Assembly: GCF_002847825.1 (NCBI RefSeq)
Contig: NZ_PKIZ01000023.1
Span: 1 to 40,184 of the forward strand
Length of the DNA stretch: 40,184 nucleotides
Origin: Kytococcus schroeteri
GTDB lineage: Bacteria > Actinomycetota > Actinomycetes > Actinomycetales > Dermatophilaceae
Direction: 5' to 3'
The notes beneath the pieces were generated by a model. It searched no databases and was not told the origin of the DNA. It saw only the letters and a list, made by a program, of their open reading frames with translations. The translations under genes were made by a program, and so were the position numbers. Positions 1 through 7,703 of this stretch are shown here, piece after piece. How positions within the stretch are numbered: position 1 is the first letter of the stretch; each line of letters opens with the position of its first letter.

Positions 1-1
1 C

Positions 2-70
2 TACAACACTGACCGCGGCCACAGCGCCCTGAGAGGACTCCCACCCACCAGCCGACTGTCACCAACCTGA
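2..70 (+). pseudogene. 3' tail of an IS481/IS3-like transposase (cut by window edge)
   Basis: The first frame reads YNTDRGHSALRGLPPTSRL and then SPT-stop at 68-70. The YNT-R-H-AL-G--P pattern is the usual C-terminal end of IS481/IS3-type DDE transposases. A second frame reads VTNLMTENT-stop, ending at 85-87, which looks like the normal last residues of such proteins. The change between frames near 56-60 suggests a small frameshift or a decayed end. No catalytic residues are in view because the rest of the gene lies left of the window. The family is recognised from memory of its C-terminal motif only. Positions 88-139 hold no recognisable gene. Confidence 0.45.
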
Positions 71-139
71 TGACCGAGAACACCTAGGCCCCCGCCCGCC
101 CACGTGGCGGTTCTGTGCGGGAACTGGGAGCTCCCCCCC

Positions 140-1390
140 TCAGCCCTGCCGGTAGCTGCGCAGGAAGTTGCCCATGCGCTCCACGGCCACGGTGAGGTCG
201 TCCGGGTGCGGCAGGGTCACCACGCGGAAGTGGTCGGTGGTGGGGATGTTGAAGCCCGACCCGTGGGTCACCAGGATCTTCTCGCTGCGCAGCAGGTCCA
301 GGGCGAACTGCTGGTCGTCGCGGATCTCGTGCACCTCGGGGTCCAGCCGCGGGAAGGCGTACAGCGCCCCGGTCGGCTTCACGCAGCTCACCCCCTCGAT
401 GCGGTTGAGCCCCTCCCAGGCGACGTCGCGGCTGCGGGTGAGGCGCCCCATCGGCAGCAGCAGGTCCTCGATGGACTGCCGCCCGCCCAGCGCGGCCTGG
501 ATGGCCTGCTGGCCGGGCACGTTGGCGCACAGCCGGGTGGAGGTGAGCAGCTCCACGCCCTCGAGGAAGCCGCGGGCGTGCTCCCGCGGGCCGCTGATCA
601 CCATCCACGCCGAGCGGAACCCGGCCACGCGGTAGGTCTTGCTCAGCCCGTTGAGGGTGACGCACAGCAGGTCCGGGGCGAAGGTGGCCAGGTTGGTGGC
701 CTGCACGCCGTCGTAGGTGATGCGGTCGTAGATCTCGTCGGCGAACAGCAGCAGCCCGTGGCGGCGGGCCACGTCCGCCAGGGCGCGCAGGGTCTCGTCG
801 CTGTAGACCGCGCCGGTGGGGTTGTTGGGGTTGATGACGACGATCGCCTTGGTCCGATCGGTCACCTTGGCCTCGATGTCGGCCACGTCGGGGTTCCACC
901 CGGTGGCCTCGTCGCACACGTAGTGCACGGGGCGCCCGCCGGACAGGGAGGTGGCCGCGGTCCACAGCGGGTAGTCCGGGGCGGGCACGAGCACCTCGTC
1001 GCCGTCGTCCAGCAGGGCGTTGAGCAGCAGCATGATGAGCTCGCTCACCCCGTTGCCCAGGTAGACGTCGTCCACGTCCACCTGCGGGAAGCCGGGCGTC
1101 TCGTTGTACCGGTCCACCACGGCACGCCGGGCCGAGAGGATGCCCTTGGACTCGGAGTACCCGTGGCTCACCGGCAGGGTGGCGATCATGTCGCGCAGGA
1201 TGTCGCTGGGCGGCGGGAAGTCGAACGGCGCCGGGTTGCCGATGTTCAGCTTGAGCACGTGCTCGCCGGCGGCCTCCATGCGCTGCGCCTCGGCGTTGAC
1301 CGGGCCGCGGATCTCGTAGAGCACGTCGGCGAGCTTGGAGCTCTGGGGGAGCCTGCGGGGAGTGCGCTGGTGGCCGGGCTGGACCGTCAT
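140..1390 (-). CDS. alaA: Alanine aminotransferase AlaA-like (PLP-dependent class I/II)
   Basis: This 416-aa cytosolic enzyme should transfer an amino group between alanine/glutamate and pyruvate/2-oxoglutarate. Fold-type I aminotransferase motifs are in order: SHGYSESKG near 75-83, NPNNPTGA at 187-194, DEIYD at 218-222, and the PLP lysine at 251 in LNGLSKTYRVAGFR. The stretch around the lysine, followed by LCANVPGQQAIQ, is very close to E. coli AlaA as I remember it, which favours this over aspartate aminotransferase. Length fits the family (about 405). The ATG at 1390 was chosen because homology starts soon after it; there is no Shine-Dalgarno, but a GACCAT hexamer lies 6 nt upstream, as at other leaderless starts here. 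It is divergent from the lipoprotein gene with an 82-bp gap. Confidence 0.9.
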   Translation of the reverse strand: MTVQPGHQRTPRRLPQSSKLADVLYEIRGPVNAEAQRMEAAGEHVLKLNIGNPAPFDFPPPSDILRDMIATLPVSHGYSESKGILSARRAVVDRYNETPGFPQVDVDDVYLGNGVSELIMLLLNALLDDGDEVLVPAPDYPLWTAATSLSGGRPVHYVCDEATGWNPDVADIEAKVTDRTKAIVVINPNNPTGAVYSDETLRALADVARRHGLLLFADEIYDRITYDGVQATNLATFAPDLLCVTLNGLSKTYRVAGFRSAWMVISGPREHARGFLEGVELLTSTRLCANVPGQQAIQAALGGRQSIEDLLLPMGRLTRSRDVAWEGLNRIEGVSCVKPTGALYAFPRLDPEVHEIRDDQQFALDLLRSEKILVTHGSGFNIPTTDHFRVVTLPHPDDLTVAVERMGNFLRSYRQG

Positions 1391-1472
1391 CGAGCCATGG
1401 TCGCACGGACCCCGGAGGCGTCCCGCCCACGGGGTGAGCCCCGGCGCGGCAGTCGGCCGGGAGTGTGGAGGC

Positions 1473-2087
1473 ATGACGCCACGGCGAGGAGTGCTGGTGA
1501 CCGCCGCGGCCCTGGGCGCAGGTCTGCTCACGGGATGCCGGACGGGCGACCTGTTCGGGTGGGGTGACACCGGTCCGGTGGAGACCTGTGCCATTCCACC
1601 GCGGGACCCGTGGTCGGAGGCGGCCGGCAAGCAGCTGACGGGTACCACCGTGAAGGGCCTGCCTCGGCCCACCGAGGCCCGGGAGCGGTTCGCGGCCATC
1701 GCCGTGGCCGAGCTGCGCGTGGATCCCGACCCGCGTGACGGCATGCTGTTCCTGAGCGGCACCGTGGTCGATGCCGTGCAGGGCGCTCGTGCACGACAGC
1801 GCCTGCGGATCGTGTACCCGGGATTCGGGGTCAGACCGCAGGTGGTTGCCGACCTGCTGGCGACCGTCGGGCACCGGGTCCTCGTGTTCTGGGGCGGGAG
1901 GAACGGGGAGATCGCCTCCCCGGAGGGACTCTGGTACGAGCTGCCCATCATGGGGTGCGACCGACCCGTCGGCAGGACGGTGAGCAACCCGGCCCACGGC
2001 ATCGGGGCCCCGACCGGGTGGGGTGAGGTCACGAGCCTCGACGGCCTCGTCGAGGCCCTGCGGGGGGACTCCGCTAGCGGGCGATGA
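1473..2087 (+). CDS. Predicted lipoprotein of unknown function
   Basis: A 204-aa protein with a lipoprotein signal: MTPRRG, a hydrophobic stretch, and lipobox LLTGC with the lipidated cysteine at residue 22. The two arginines before the hydrophobic stretch would also permit Tat export. The mature part (SGTVVDAVQGARARQRLRIVYPG...) looks like one small soluble domain, and I recognise no family. The ATG at 1473 follows GTGGAGG at good spacing; upstream in-frame starts would bury the signal peptide. Its last 14 bases overlap the convergent spermidine-synthase-like gene. Function is unknown. Confidence 0.7.
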   Translation: MTPRRGVLVTAAALGAGLLTGCRTGDLFGWGDTGPVETCAIPPRDPWSEAAGKQLTGTTVKGLPRPTEARERFAAIAVAELRVDPDPRDGMLFLSGTVVDAVQGARARQRLRIVYPGFGVRPQVVADLLATVGHRVLVFWGGRNGEIASPEGLWYELPIMGCDRPVGRTVSNPAHGIGAPTGWGEVTSLDGLVEALRGDSASGR

Positions 2088-2880
2088 GCACCTCGGTGGG
2101 CAGCGCCGCGGTGGTCGCCCACCGGCGCAGGGTCTCCACCCACGCGATGTCGGTGGGGCCGTCGCCCCGCCGGGCCACGAGCACCACGTTGCCCGGTTGC
2201 TTGCCGCGGGCCACCTCGCGGGTGGTCACCATCGCCACCGGGCCGCGCCAGCCGCCCTCCCCCCAGGCCGATGCGGTGGCGCGCGCCGTCGGCAGGCCCG
2301 GTGCGTCCGAGACATTCATCGCCAGCACCCCGCCGTCACCCACCACCCGCAGGCAGTCGCCGGCGAAGGCGGCGGTCAGCAGGTCCGCCGGCACCTCACC
2401 GTCGTCGAAGGCGTCCACGACCACCGCGTCGGCGCTGGTGTCCTTGAGCCCCGCCACCCCGGTGGCCCCGTCCTGCGGCCGCACCCTGATGCGGTGCCCG
2501 GCTGGCAGCGGCAGGCGCGCGCGCACCGCCTCGGTGAGCGCCGCGTCGGGCTCCAGCACGATCTGCGGCGACCCCGGACGCGTGGCCTGCACCCACCGGG
2601 CCAGGGTCATGCCGGCCCCGCCCACATGGGTCACGCCCAGCCGTTCGGGGGCCGCCACGCCGGGCACGAGGTCGAGCACGGCGGCCAGGTGCTGCACGTA
2701 GGGGAACACCAGCCGCGTGGGGTCGTCGGGGTCCACGTGCGACTGCGGACGCCCGTCGCGCAGCACGAGCACGCCGCCGCCGTCGGCCTCCTCGAAGCCC
2801 AGGTGCCCGGGCAGCACGGCGGCGGGCGACGGGTCCTGCCCCCGTCGCCCGCCTCGTCGCTGCTCGCGCCGTCGCGCCAT
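2074..2880 (-). CDS. Spermidine-synthase-like (Rossmann methyltransferase-fold) protein
   Basis: A 268-aa protein with the nucleotide-binding core of the spermidine synthase family: VGGAGMTLARW (glycine loop), VLEPDAAL (acidic residue after beta-2), and VVVDAFDDGEVPADLLTAAF (the D-A-F/Y-D...P-LLT motif). It is cytosolic with no membrane segment, so it is the soluble form often annotated 'fused MFS/spermidine synthase' in actinobacteria. No S-adenosylmethionine decarboxylase partner is nearby, so real polyamine synthesis is unproven. The N-terminus is an Arg-rich tail (MARRREQRRGGRRGQ). It may be co-directional with the dehydrogenase upstream (10-bp gap), suggesting one transcript before the IS insertion. 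Family fairly sure, substrate not. Confidence 0.75.
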   Translation of the reverse strand: MARRREQRRGGRRGQDPSPAAVLPGHLGFEEADGGGVLVLRDGRPQSHVDPDDPTRLVFPYVQHLAAVLDLVPGVAAPERLGVTHVGGAGMTLARWVQATRPGSPQIVLEPDAALTEAVRARLPLPAGHRIRVRPQDGATGVAGLKDTSADAVVVDAFDDGEVPADLLTAAFAGDCLRVVGDGGVLAMNVSDAPGLPTARATASAWGEGGWRGPVAMVTTREVARGKQPGNVVLVARRGDGPTDIAWVETLRRWATTAALPTEVLIAR

Positions 2881-2890
2881 CAGGCCCCGC

Positions 2891-3943
2891 TCACGGGCGA
2901 AGCATCACCTTGATGGCGGCGCGCTCGTCCATGGCGGTGTAGGCCTCGGCCACGTCGTCCAGGGGCATCACGGCGTCGAACACCTTCCCCGGCTCGATGT
3001 CGCCGGCCAGCACCGCGTCGCGCAGCGCCTCGCCGTAGGCACGCACCGGGGCCACCCCGCCGGCGACGTTGACGTTGCGCCGGAACATCAGCTCGATCGG
3101 CAGCTCGATGCCGTGCGGCACGCCCACGTAGCCCACCGTGCCGCCGGGGCGCGCCGAGCGGATGGCCTGCAGCATCGCGTCGTGCGTGCCCACGCACTCC
3201 AGCACCCGGTCGGCTCCCCGCCCGTCGGTCAGCTCGCGCACCGCCTGCACGCCCTCGTCGCCGCGGGCCTCCACCACGTCGGTGGCGCCGAACTCGCGGG
3301 CCACGGCCTGACGCGGGGCGTGCCGCGACATCGCGATGATCCGCCCCGCGCCCTTCATCCGCGCGGACAGCACGCCGCACAGGCCCACCGCGCCGTCGCC
3401 CACCACCACGACGGTCTCGCCCTCCTGCACCCCGGCGCGGGTGGCGGCGTGCCAGCCGGTGCCCATGACGTCCGAGCAGGTGAGCAGGCTCTTGAGCAAC
3501 CCCTCCTCCACGTCCTCGTCGACGCCGTCCACCGGTACCAGGGTGCCGTTGGCCCGGGGCACGCGGACGGCCTCGCCCTGGCCCCCGTCCACGAGGTGCC
3601 CGTCGCGGTCCGGCCCGCCCCAGCCACCACCGCGCTCGCAGGAGGTCTGCACGCCCGAGCGGCACGGGGCGCAGCCGCCGCAGGACCACACGAAGGGAGC
3701 GACGACGAACTGGCCCCGCCGCAGCTGCACGTCGTCGCCGGTCTCCTCCACCACGCCCACGAACTCGTGGCCGATGCGGCGGGGCTCGGTCACCTCGTTG
3801 GCGCCCCGGTAGGGCCACAGGTCCGAACCGCACACGCAGCTGGCCACCACGCGCACCACGGCGTCGGTGGGCAGCACCACCTGCGGGTCGGGGACCTGCT
3901 CGAGGCGGACGTCTCCGGCGGCGTGGATCACGGTGGCTCGCAT
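2891..3943 (-). CDS. Zinc-dependent alcohol dehydrogenase (MDR family)
   Basis: A 350-aa medium-chain NAD(P)-dependent zinc dehydrogenase. Catalytic zinc ligands are Cys38 (CVCGSD) and His59-Glu60 (GHE). Structural zinc cysteines are at 88, 91, 94 and 102 (CGGCAPC...C). The Rossmann glycine motif VVGDGAVGLCG follows. The full length and all key residues are present, so the protein is intact. The substrate (an alcohol, polyol or aldehyde) cannot be told. The gene is remarkable for its 5' end: the ISL3 element inserted over its start codon, and the 8-bp target duplication supplied a new ATG at 3943, while the old ribosome binding site stayed at about 5410-5418. The transposase stop lies 6 bp before this ATG, so expression may depend on read-through from the IS; GGGATGAG is a weak substitute Shine-Dalgarno. 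Confidence 0.88.
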   Translation of the reverse strand: MRATVIHAAGDVRLEQVPDPQVVLPTDAVVRVVASCVCGSDLWPYRGANEVTEPRRIGHEFVGVVEETGDDVQLRRGQFVVAPFVWSCGGCAPCRSGVQTSCERGGGWGGPDRDGHLVDGGQGEAVRVPRANGTLVPVDGVDEDVEEGLLKSLLTCSDVMGTGWHAATRAGVQEGETVVVVGDGAVGLCGVLSARMKGAGRIIAMSRHAPRQAVAREFGATDVVEARGDEGVQAVRELTDGRGADRVLECVGTHDAMLQAIRSARPGGTVGYVGVPHGIELPIELMFRRNVNVAGGVAPVRAYGEALRDAVLAGDIEPGKVFDAVMPLDDVAEAYTAMDERAAIKVMLRP

Positions 3944-3946
3944 ACG
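3939..3946. repeat. 8-bp target site duplication, left copy (CGCATACG)
   Basis: CGCATACG abuts the left end of the ISL3 element and recurs exactly at 5399-5406. Eight bp is the usual duplication length for ISL3. On the minus strand it reads CGTATGCG and carries the start codon of the zinc dehydrogenase. Confidence 0.85.
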
Positions 3947-5398
3947 GGCTCATCCCAATCGAGGGTGTAGTTGGGGTCTGAATCCGCCTGTCTCGAGCAG
4001 GCTTCTGGTGATGTAGTTGGTGAGGTTGCGGAAGCCCAGGGCGGAGCCGCGGAGGTGTTCGAGTCGGCCGTTCGTGGCTTCGGTGGGGCCGTTGCTGGTG
4101 CCGGGTCGGTCGAAGTAGGCCAGGACGTCCTCTGCCCGCTTGGACAGAGTGCGGCCGAGGGTGACGAGCTCGGTGAGCGCGGCGGGGACGCCGGAGGTCA
4201 GGCTGGTGATGAGGTTGCTCATGGCCTGTCGGCCTGCGGTGCGGTCGGGGTGTCGGTAGGCGGCGATCATGCGCTGGTAGATGCCCCAGGTGGCTTCGAC
4301 CTGGACGTGGTCGTCGTCCCCGAAGAGGGCGGTGAGGCGTTGGGTCTGGCGGTCGGTGAGCAGGTCGGCGCCGGTGTGCAGGGTGCGTCGGGATCTGTAG
4401 AGCGGGTCGGTGTTGCGGCCGCGGTGGCCGTGCAGTTCTTGCTGGACCCGGCGCCGGCAGCGGTCGAGGGCGTCGCCGGCGAGGCGGACGACGTGGAAGG
4501 GATCCATGACGGCGACGGCCTGCGGGAGCTCTTCGGTGGTGGCGGTCTTGAAGCCGGTGAACCCGTCCATGGCGACGACTTCGAGGCCGTCGCGCCAGGC
4601 CTTGGGTCGGGCAGCGAGCCATGTCTTGAACACTTCCTTGGAGCGGCCCTCCACCATGGCCAGCAGCCGCGATGGCCCGGTCTTGTCGCGGACCGGGGTG
4701 AGGTCGATGACGACGGTGACGAACTTGTCGCCGCGGTGGGTGTGACGCCAGACGTGTTCGTCGACGCCGATCACCTTCACGTCATCGAATCGGGTCGGGT
4801 CGTCCAGCAGGAGCCGCTGGCCTTCGGCCAGCACAGCGGCGTTGGCTGTGTCCCAGGAGACGGCGAGAGCCTCGGCGAGGCGAGCAACGGTGAGGTGTTG
4901 GCAGACGAGTCCGACCAGCGCCCACCGCAGCGCGGTCCGGGACAGCTTCGCTCGGGGCTCGGCGGCACGGGTGGTGTCTTGCCGCCAGACGTGCCCGCAG
5001 CCGGTGCACTTGTAGCGGCGGACCGTGAGCAACAGCGTGGTCGGCCGCCACCCCAGCGGTTCGTGGGCCAGCTCCCTGGTGACGGTGTCCCGCGCCCTCC
5101 CCTCGCAGCCGCAGCGCCGGCACCAGCGCGCCGCATCGTCCTCTTCGACGCGGCACAGGAGCACCGCTCGGTCCGGCTCCACCTGCTGGCCCACGACCAC
5201 GAGACCGAGCTCGTCGAGGCGGCAGAAAGTCGTCACATCAGGGGTCGCGAAGGTAGCGTCAGGCACGTCGAGGTCTTCCTGGATGGGCAGTGTGAGAACT
5301 TCCATCCTCGGAAGGCCTCGACCACTATCCGGGCACCGACGCGCCGCGCCCTCCCACCACGGCTGCTGCGTCGCCTACACCCTCATCTGGGAAGAGCC
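3947..5398 (-). mobile_element. Complete ISL3-family insertion sequence (1452 bp)
   Basis: The element is bounded by imperfect terminal inverted repeats of about 24 bp at 3947-3970 (begins GGCTCATCCC) and 5375-5398 (reverse complement begins GGCTCTTCCC). They differ at only four positions. GGCTCTTC at the tip, one transposase and an 8-bp duplication are all ISL3 hallmarks. The exact target duplication and intact transposase indicate a recent and possibly still mobile copy. The 69 bp between the transposase start and the right repeat hold no other gene. Confidence 0.93.
3950..5305 (-). CDS. ISL3-family transposase
   Basis: A 451-aa DDE transposase. The N-terminal zinc-finger-like region has Cys62, Cys65, Cys100 and Cys103 (CRRC...CTGC), and a helix-turn-helix segment lies near 120-160. 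The probable catalytic triad is Asp182 (IGVDEHVW), Asp247 (AMDGF) and Glu409 ([15 protein letters not shown]). The C-terminal [14 protein letters not shown] is typical of ISL3. Reading frame and length are intact. The stop TGA lies inside the left inverted repeat, 6 bp before the dehydrogenase ATG, so the two genes could share a transcript. The start is uncertain: the ATG at 5305 directly follows GAGG, too close for an ideal ribosome binding site, and internal starts are possible. Confidence 0.93.
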   Translation of the reverse strand: MEVLTLPIQEDLDVPDATFATPDVTTFCRLDELGLVVVGQQVEPDRAVLLCRVEEDDAARWCRRCGCEGRARDTVTRELAHEPLGWRPTTLLLTVRRYKCTGCGHVWRQDTTRAAEPRAKLSRTALRWALVGLVCQHLTVARLAEALAVSWDTANAAVLAEGQRLLLDDPTRFDDVKVIGVDEHVWRHTHRGDKFVTVVIDLTPVRDKTGPSRLLAMVEGRSKEVFKTWLAARPKAWRDGLEVVAMDGFTGFKTATTEELPQAVAVMDPFHVVRLAGDALDRCRRRVQQELHGHRGRNTDPLYRSRRTLHTGADLLTDRQTQRLTALFGDDDHVQVEATWGIYQRMIAAYRHPDRTAGRQAMSNLITSLTSGVPAALTELVTLGRTLSKRAEDVLAYFDRPGTSNGPTEATNGRLEHLRGSALGFRNLTNYITRSLLETGGFRPQLHPRLG

Positions 5399-5406
5399 CG
5401 CATACG
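5399..5406. repeat. 8-bp target site duplication, right copy
   Basis: CGCATACG again, directly against the right inverted repeat. On the minus strand it holds an orphan ATG (5403-5401) that is still preceded by the original ribosome binding site of the dehydrogenase. Reading on into the IS gives only six codons (MRALPR) before TGA. Confidence 0.85.
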
Positions 5407-5525
5407 TGCGATCCTTGCACGTGACATGCACCCGGGCAGCCGGGGCCTGCTGGTCCGAAGGGGATCGGCGCCCCGGGCGGTCGGCCCCCGCCGGCCACTC
5501 CTCCCGGGAGAGGAAGGATCTCTCC
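5407..5525. promoter_or_regulatory. Former divergent control region of the dehydrogenase and arcA
   Basis: On the minus strand AAGGA lies 8 nt before the orphan ATG at 5403 and was the dehydrogenase ribosome binding site. On the plus strand AGGAAGGA precedes the arcA ATG. An imperfect palindrome TGCACGTGACATGCA at 5416-5430 could be an operator, but no regulator is recognised. No consensus -10/-35 pair stands out. Confidence 0.5.
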
Positions 5526-6755
5526 ATGGCATTCCACGTGGGCTCCGAGGTGGGCCGTCTCAAGCAGGTGATCGTGCACCGTCCGGGGCTCGAGATGAGC
5601 CGCCTGACCCCCTCCAACTGCGAGCGCTACCTCTTCGACGAGGTGCTCTGGCTCGAGCGCGCGCAGGAGGAGCACGACCAGTTCCGTACCGTGATGGAGG
5701 ACCGCGGCGTCCTCGTGCACGAGTTCTCCGACCTCCTCACGACCACCGTGGGCATCCCCGAGGCCCGGGCGCACGTGCTGGACAACTCGCTGGACGAGCG
5801 CATCATCGGCCCGCGTGCCGTGGAGGAGCTGCGTGGCGTCTTCGACGAGATGCCGGCCGAGGAGCTGGCCACCTTCCTGGTGGGCGGCATCACCAAGGGT
5901 GAGCTGCTGGAGCGCGCCTCCGGCTCGTCGTCGCTCTACATGGCCTCGCTGGCCGACCGCGACATGGTGCTGGCCCCGCTGCCCAACCACCTGTTCACGC
6001 GCGACACCTCGGCCTGGATGTACGGCGGCGTCTCGGTGAACTCCATGCACAAGAAGGCCCGCCGCCGCGAGACCGTGCACTTCGAGGCCATCTACCGCTG
6101 GCACCCGCTGTTCGCCGACGCCGACTTCCAGCAGTGGAACGACGGCCTGGCCTCCGGGCCGGCCACCACCGAGGGCGGCGACATGCTCGTCATCGGCAAC
6201 GGTGCGGTCATGGTGGGCATCTCCGAGCGCACCAACCCGCAGGGTGTGGAGCGCGTGGCCCGCACCCTCCTGGCCTCCGGCCAGGCGCACACGGTGCTGG
6301 CGCTGGACATGCCCAAGGCGCGTGCGCTCATGCACCTGGACACGGTCATGACGATGCTCAACCCCACCACCTTCACCCGCTACACCGGCCTGCCGCCGAT
6401 GCAGAGCTGGACCCTGACCGCCGACGGCGAGGGCCCCGACGCGCAGGTGAAGGTGCAGCACAACGCCCCCGAGCAGCTGGACGCGGCCATCGCCTCGGCG
6501 CTGGGCGTGGACGCCATCACCGTGCTGGCCGCCGACCAGGACGACCGCTCCGCCGAGCGCGAGCAGTGGGACGACGGCTGCAACGTGCTGGCCCTGGAGC
6601 CGAACGTGGTGGTGGCCTACGAGCGCAACACCACCACCAACGAGTATCTGCGCACGCAGGGCGTGGAGGTGCTGGAGATCGCCGGTGGCGAGCTCGGACG
6701 CGGCCGCGGCGGCCCCCGCTGCATGAGCTGCCCCATCGAGCGCGAGGCGGTCTGA
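5526..6755 (+). CDS. arcA: Arginine deiminase
   Basis: A 409-aa cytosolic enzyme hydrolysing L-arginine to citrulline and ammonia, the first step of the arginine deiminase pathway. Catalytic residues of the guanidino-group-modifying family are present: Asp160 (FTRDTSAW), Glu216 (TEGGDM), His270 and Asp272 ([10 protein letters not shown]), and the nucleophile Cys399 (RCMSCPI). Length matches the family (about 410). The ATG at 5526 is set by AGGAAGGA upstream and by the conserved N-terminus [16 protein letters not shown]. No ornithine carbamoyltransferase, carbamate kinase or arginine/ornithine antiporter gene lies in the window, so energy yield from the pathway would need genes elsewhere. The next gene starts one base after the stop. 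Confidence 0.97.
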   Translation: MAFHVGSEVGRLKQVIVHRPGLEMSRLTPSNCERYLFDEVLWLERAQEEHDQFRTVMEDRGVLVHEFSDLLTTTVGIPEARAHVLDNSLDERIIGPRAVEELRGVFDEMPAEELATFLVGGITKGELLERASGSSSLYMASLADRDMVLAPLPNHLFTRDTSAWMYGGVSVNSMHKKARRRETVHFEAIYRWHPLFADADFQQWNDGLASGPATTEGGDMLVIGNGAVMVGISERTNPQGVERVARTLLASGQAHTVLALDMPKARALMHLDTVMTMLNPTTFTRYTGLPPMQSWTLTADGEGPDAQVKVQHNAPEQLDAAIASALGVDAITVLAADQDDRSAEREQWDDGCNVLALEPNVVVAYERNTTTNEYLRTQGVEVLEIAGGELGRGRGGPRCMSCPIEREAV

Positions 6756-6756
6756 G

Positions 6757-7152
6757 GTGGCGCCCCGTCGCCGCATCGACCCGGCTGCCGGGCGCGCGGC
6801 GGTGGGGCAGTGGTGCGGTGCCGTCGACGCCCCGGGCGCCGACGGCACCGCCGTGTCCGGGGCGGTGGATCGGGCCACCGTCGCCACGGCCGTGCGCTAC
6901 TGCCTCGAGGAGCTGGGTGCCCGCGTGCCGGGCCGCTCGGTTGAGGTGAGGGTGCCGCCCTTCGGCGTGGTGCAGTGCGTGGAGGGATCCACCCACCGCC
7001 GGGGTACGCCGCCGGCCGTGGTGGAGATGGACGCGACCACCTGGCTGGGGCTGGCCACCGGGCGCCTCGCCTGGGCCGATGCGGTGGGCTCGGGGGCCGT
7101 GCAGGCCTCCGGCCAGCGCGCCGACCTCTCGCCGCACCTGCCCCTGGCCTGA
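6757..7152 (+). CDS. SCP-like (bacterial sterol-carrier ortholog) family protein
   Basis: A 131-aa protein of the actinobacterial 'sterol carrier family' type (compare Rv0807, which sits before purF in Mycobacterium tuberculosis). The recognisable core is VEVRVPPFGVVQC...HRRGTPPAVVEMDATTWLGLATGRLAWADAV. The Dxx-WxxLxxG pattern resembles the SCP2 fold, where a hydrophobic pocket binds lipid, but the ligand is unknown. It starts with GTG one base after arcA stops, so it should be translated from the arcA transcript. The arcA pairing is probably incidental, whereas proximity to purF is the conserved context. Cytosolic; no signal peptide. Confidence 0.75.
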   Translation: MAPRRRIDPAAGRAAVGQWCGAVDAPGADGTAVSGAVDRATVATAVRYCLEELGARVPGRSVEVRVPPFGVVQCVEGSTHRRGTPPAVVEMDATTWLGLATGRLAWADAVGSGAVQASGQRADLSPHLPLA

Positions 7153-7300
7153 GCTCCGCACCCCCGGCCTGAACTCCGCACCGGTGCTGAACTCGACTGT
7201 CGAGTTCCGCACCGGTGCTGAACTGGGGGACGGTGTCAGGCCGAGATCCGCACCGGTGCTGAACTGGGGGACGGTGTCAGGCCGAGATCCGCACCGGTGC
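7153..7300. repeat. Intergenic array of palindromic repeats (41-bp period)
   Basis: The motif TCCGCACCGGTGCTGAACT starts at 7175, 7206 and 7247, with a truncated copy at 7288. Spacings are 31, 41 and 41 bp. Degenerate copies lie at 7152-7176. Each unit contains the self-complementary decamer GCACCGGTGC, and the 41-bp units also share GGGGGACGGTGTCAGG. The first interval holds a perfect palindrome, GAACTCGAC-T-GTCGAGTTC, at 7189-7207, flanked symmetrically by two GCACCGGTGC copies. The array sits between two converging genes, so it may act as terminators or be a REP/MITE-like element. Confidence 0.8.
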
Positions 7301-7320
7301 CGTGTTGGCGGGAGGGACGG

Positions 7321-7629
7321 TCAGCGGCGGCGCTGGGCGACCGCGTCGGCCATCACGAAGAGCAGCCCGCCGAGCACCAGCCCGGTGGCGCCGAACATCA
7401 CCGCGAGGAAGCCGAAGGACCGCCCGGAGGAGTACATGGCGTCCGACGGGCCGAGCACGGTGGCCAGACCGGCCAGGGCGATGCCCAGCACCGTGCCGAT
7501 GAGCAGGAAGGGCAGCAGCCGGGGCTCGCGGCGCACGCGTGCTGCGGCCCGCTCCGGGGAGCCGCCGGGGTGGCGGTCCGCGGGCCTGGGCGAGGGGGTC
7601 TGGGCGGGGTCCGGGTCGTCGTGCTGCAC
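7321..7629 (-). CDS. Small two-helix membrane protein, unknown function
   Basis: A 102-aa protein with a charged, proline-rich cytosolic N-terminus (about 35 residues, PRPADRHPGGSPERAA) and two transmembrane helices (about 39-60, LLPFLLIGTVLGIALAGLATVL, and about 72-95), ending in QRRR. I recognise no named family. The GTG start at 7629 has no Shine-Dalgarno but is preceded at exactly 6 nt by TACCGT, a good actinobacterial -10, which supports a leaderless transcript and this start. It is divergent from purF across 74 bp and converges on the repeat array. Confidence 0.7.
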   Translation of the reverse strand: MQHDDPDPAQTPSPRPADRHPGGSPERAAARVRREPRLLPFLLIGTVLGIALAGLATVLGPSDAMYSSGRSFGFLAVMFGATGLVLGGLLFVMADAVAQRRR

Positions 7630-7635
7630 GGGGCA

Positions 7636-7641
7636 ACGGTA
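7636..7641 (-). promoter_or_regulatory. -10 element (TACCGT), leaderless start of membrane protein gene
   Basis: TACCGT, then TGCCCC, then the GTG start. The 6-nt spacing would place transcription start on the initiation codon, as is common in actinobacteria. Confidence 0.45.
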
Positions 7642-7703
7642 CGCGGAGTCCGACGGACCGGGCGGCGGCCCCCACCCCGTCCCCTCGTGGGAGGATGTGT
7701 CCC

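Noticed and set aside
3940..5405. 6-bp target duplication GCATAC with 25-bp inverted repeats
   Set aside because: Shifting both ends by one base gives an exact 8-bp duplication CGCATACG and GGCTC tips, which fits ISL3 better.
7189..7207. LexA/SOS box
   Set aside because: GAACTCGACTGTCGAGTTC does not fit the actinobacterial pattern (TCGAAC-N4-GTTCGA), and both flanking genes end here rather than start.
7153..7300. CRISPR-like array
   Set aside because: Units abut without unique spacers, spacing is irregular (31 and 41 bp), units are palindromic inside, and no cas genes are present.
7695..7697. ATG at 7695 as the purF start
   Set aside because: It overlaps the GGGAGGA ribosome binding site; GTG 7704 or ATG 7707 agrees with the usual (M)-RGDGRLNHDLLP N-terminus.
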